From NCBI GenBank assembly GCA_949291975.1, contig CASEYA010000019.1:1-16655 (forward strand): a stretch of 16,655 nt of DNA, in the 5' to 3' direction. The notes beneath the pieces were generated by a model. The model ran no database searches. It saw only the letters and a program-made list of their open reading frames with translations, and had not been told where the DNA came from. Positions 15,361 through 16,655 of the stretch are shown here, piece after piece. Source of the DNA: an uncultured Christensenella sp. (GTDB taxonomy: Bacteria; Bacillota; Clostridia; Christensenellales; UBA1242). A program made the translations under genes and the position numbers. Every line of letters begins with the position of its first letter. Within the stretch, counting starts at the first letter, position 1.

Positions 15361-15389
15361 ATTATATCACAACCTTTTTTTCTTGACAA
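15361..15389 (-). promoter_or_regulatory. Extended -10 sigma-A promoter of the DUF4364-TSCPD operon
   Basis: On the minus strand TTGTCA (15389-15384) and TATAAT (15366-15361) are separated by 17 bp, and TGA directly before the -10 gives the extended TGn element. It is about 30 bp before the TTG start. Confidence 0.85.
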
Positions 15390-15430
15390 ACAAAAAAGAT
15401 AGAAAAAAATAAAAAAAGTTCGCAAAATGT

Positions 15431-15459
15431 TTGGTGTTTTAAAAAAATTGTGATAAACT
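15431..15459 (+). promoter_or_regulatory. Extended -10 promoter of the acidic-linker gene
   Basis: TTGGTG at 15431-15436 and TAAACT at 15454-15459 with a 17-bp spacer; TGA immediately before the -10 supplies an extended element. The gene starts at 15491 after a GTGGAG ribosome site 7 bp from the ATG. Confidence 0.6.
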
Positions 15460-15490
15460 ATATGGGAATTCAAAAAAGTGGAGTTAAGAT

Positions 15491-16243
15491 ATGGAAGATT
15501 TAAAATTTAAAAAGTTTGCCGAATTTTATGATGCCTGCTCGGATTTGATAAACGCAAAATTAATTCTTGCTGACGCAAAAATTGGTGCAATTTTGAAATG
15601 TATTACCGAAAGCCCAGAACTTTTTGCCACAGTTGGCGAGTGTTTGATTAATTTTAATTTTGATAACGAGTTCAGCAAAGCGCAGGTTAAAAATGAAATG
15701 AAAGCCCTGTTTTTTCAATTGCCAGAAGAAGACAGCAAGGTTGTTGCACTTGTTTATGGCATTTTGAGTGAGTGTGATACACACCAACTTGACCTTCATC
15801 AATTCATTCGTGATTTCTTTATAACTGATGACGGAAATATGTCCTATGGTTTTATCAACTTTGTTCAAAGTGTGGTATATCCGTTCAGAGATACTCTTTG
15901 TGAAATGGTTGGTTTTCTTGAAAGAGAACCAAAAGAGGAAGAAGAGGAGGACGAAGAAGAGGTAGAAGAGCAAAATGACCAGTTGTCTGAATTTTTCGAA
16001 AATATCACAAGAATTCTAACACAAATCAAAGAAGCGGCACATGCCGACCGCAAAGTAAAGCAAGACCGCCTTGAAGAAATCAACATAACCATTGATGCTC
16101 TTTTGCAAGCGGTTGATATTCGTAATCTAAAAATTATCAATGCACTTCTAATTAGCCTTAACTATTTAATTGCACCAATTAAAAGCATTCGTTTTTACAA
16201 TCAAGAACTGCAAGATTGTTTACTTGATTTCTATGAGGGTTAA
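15491..16243 (+). CDS. Hypothetical helical protein with acidic linker
   Basis: I do not recognise this 250-residue protein. It appears cytosolic: no signal peptide and no clear membrane helix. Residues 1-140 are mostly alpha-helical with scattered cysteines (16, 37, 51, 95, 137). A strongly acidic run follows (about 148-160, nearly all Glu and Asp), then a second helical domain (165-250) that begins with a likely coiled coil (FFENITRILTQIKEA) and ends in a hydrophobic helix pattern (KIINALLISLNYLIAPI). The acidic run looks like a flexible linker between two bundles. It is a single-gene unit with its own promoter and terminator, divergent from the DUF4364 operon. Base composition matches its neighbours, so nothing marks it as newly acquired. 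Confidence 0.85.
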   Translation: MEDLKFKKFAEFYDACSDLINAKLILADAKIGAILKCITESPELFATVGECLINFNFDNEFSKAQVKNEMKALFFQLPEEDSKVVALVYGILSECDTHQLDLHQFIRDFFITDDGNMSYGFINFVQSVVYPFRDTLCEMVGFLEREPKEEEEEDEEEVEEQNDQLSEFFENITRILTQIKEAAHADRKVKQDRLEEINITIDALLQAVDIRNLKIINALLISLNYLIAPIKSIRFYNQELQDCLLDFYEG

Positions 16244-16267
16244 AAATTGCCGAGAGGCAATTTTTTT
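16242..16267 (+). terminator. Intrinsic terminator after the acidic-linker gene
   Basis: ATTGCC, GNRA-type loop GAGA and GGCAAT (16246-16261), flanked by A on the left and seven T on the right, begins within the stop codon. A textbook terminator. Confidence 0.93.
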
Positions 16268-16445
16268 ATCAAAGTAACAGCCTTGTTTTTAAGTTATTAT
16301 TTAATAAAAAAGTGTTTAAGTAAAAAATATAACTTTTATCAAAAAGTCATGCATAACAACTTGGCAAAGTTTTCACAGTGCTTTTTATGTCATAATTGCA
16401 AATTAGAGCATTAAAGTAAAAAAATTATAAAAATTGATAAAAACC

Positions 16446-16479
16446 TTGCAAAACTTTGTTAAAGTTTTTAATTTTGCAA
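16446..16479. repeat. Nested inverted repeat
   Basis: AAAACTTT, GTT, AAAGTTTT (16450-16468) is a perfect 8-bp hairpin. It is enclosed by a wider pair, TTGCAAAA (16446-16453) and TTTTGCAA (16472-16479), which shares the left arm, so two alternative pairings are possible. Function is unknown. Confidence 0.4.
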
Positions 16480-16618
16480 AATAACAGTGGGCAATTTTTA
16501 GAACTTTTTAAAAACTTTTAAAAAAATTTATAAAAGCAAGTCAAAAATGTTAAAAACAAGTGTTTTTTAAAAAAGATGGCAAATTTTTTAATTTTTGTCA
16601 AAAAACTCATAAAAATGT

Positions 16619-16647
16619 TTGCTAAAAAAATTAAAATTAGATATACT
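16619..16647 (+). promoter_or_regulatory. Promoter pointing out of the window
   Basis: TTGCTA at 16619-16624 and TATACT at 16642-16647 with a 17-bp spacer (4 of 6 and 5 of 6 to consensus). Transcription would start about 16654, just at the window end, so the gene or RNA it serves is not visible. Confidence 0.6.
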
Positions 16648-16655
16648 ATAAAAAA

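Larger units (their letters stand above)
16268..16655. other. AT-rich non-coding region
   Basis: No reading frame of useful length on either strand. It holds a hairpin at 16446-16479, roughly phased A-tracts at 16510-16574 (runs centred near 16512, 16523, 16533, 16545 and 16554), and a promoter at the extreme end. The whole probably is the upstream control region of a gene beyond the window. Confidence 0.6.

Noticed and set aside
15383..15388. Perfect TTGACA on the plus strand before the acidic-linker gene
   Set aside because: No -10 element at the right distance; it is mostly the complement of the minus-strand -35 TTGTCA.

Overview
The window is ordinary chromosomal DNA from a low-GC Gram-positive anaerobe, most likely an uncultured or gut-type member of the Clostridia. 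The signs are an AT-rich composition, strong AGGAGG-type ribosome sites, occasional TTG starts, TGA used as a stop, a MurE of the meso-diaminopimelate type, a DUF4364 gene, and a Bacillus-like order of division and cell-wall genes. The genus cannot be told from the sequence alone.

Layout. Positions 1-2503 (minus strand) look like an operon read from about 2535 leftward: a diverged membrane glycosyltransferase-like protein with a lysine-rich tail, glyceraldehyde-3-phosphate dehydrogenase, and a zinc-ribbon membrane protein cut by the window edge. Divergent from it is a single-gene unit for class II fructose-bisphosphate aldolase (2650-3579) with a good promoter and terminator. A small cysteine-containing protein of unknown function (3793-4464) follows, with a promoter-like site resembling those of mother-cell sporulation sigma factors.

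The stretch 4465-4880 has no protein gene. On the minus strand it carries a near-perfect housekeeping promoter (TTGACA, 17 bp, TATAAT), about 118 nt of hairpin-rich sequence and an intrinsic terminator. This is a convincing free-standing small RNA gene that I do not recognise, and it is the best candidate for something undescribed here. A metallophosphoesterase gene (4881-5585) is read away from it.

Positions 5717-14385 are a compact dcw (division and cell wall) cluster on the plus strand: rsmH, an ftsL-like gene, a PASTA-bearing class B penicillin-binding protein, murE, mraY, murD and an ftsW/spoVE-type SEDS gene. Together they supply the DAP-adding and D-Glu-adding ligases, lipid I synthesis, and a polymerase/transpeptidase pair for septal or spore peptidoglycan. 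mraZ, murF, murG, murC, murB, ftsQ, ftsA and ftsZ are not present here, and only one penicillin-binding protein is present where many spore formers have two in tandem.

After the cluster comes a minus-strand pair (DUF4364 protein, then a TSCPD-domain protein) with a strong extended -10 promoter, a divergent gene of unknown function with an acidic linker (15491-16243), and about 390 bp of AT-rich non-coding DNA ending in a promoter that points out of the window. No mobile elements, tRNAs, rRNAs, CRISPR arrays or defence genes were seen.
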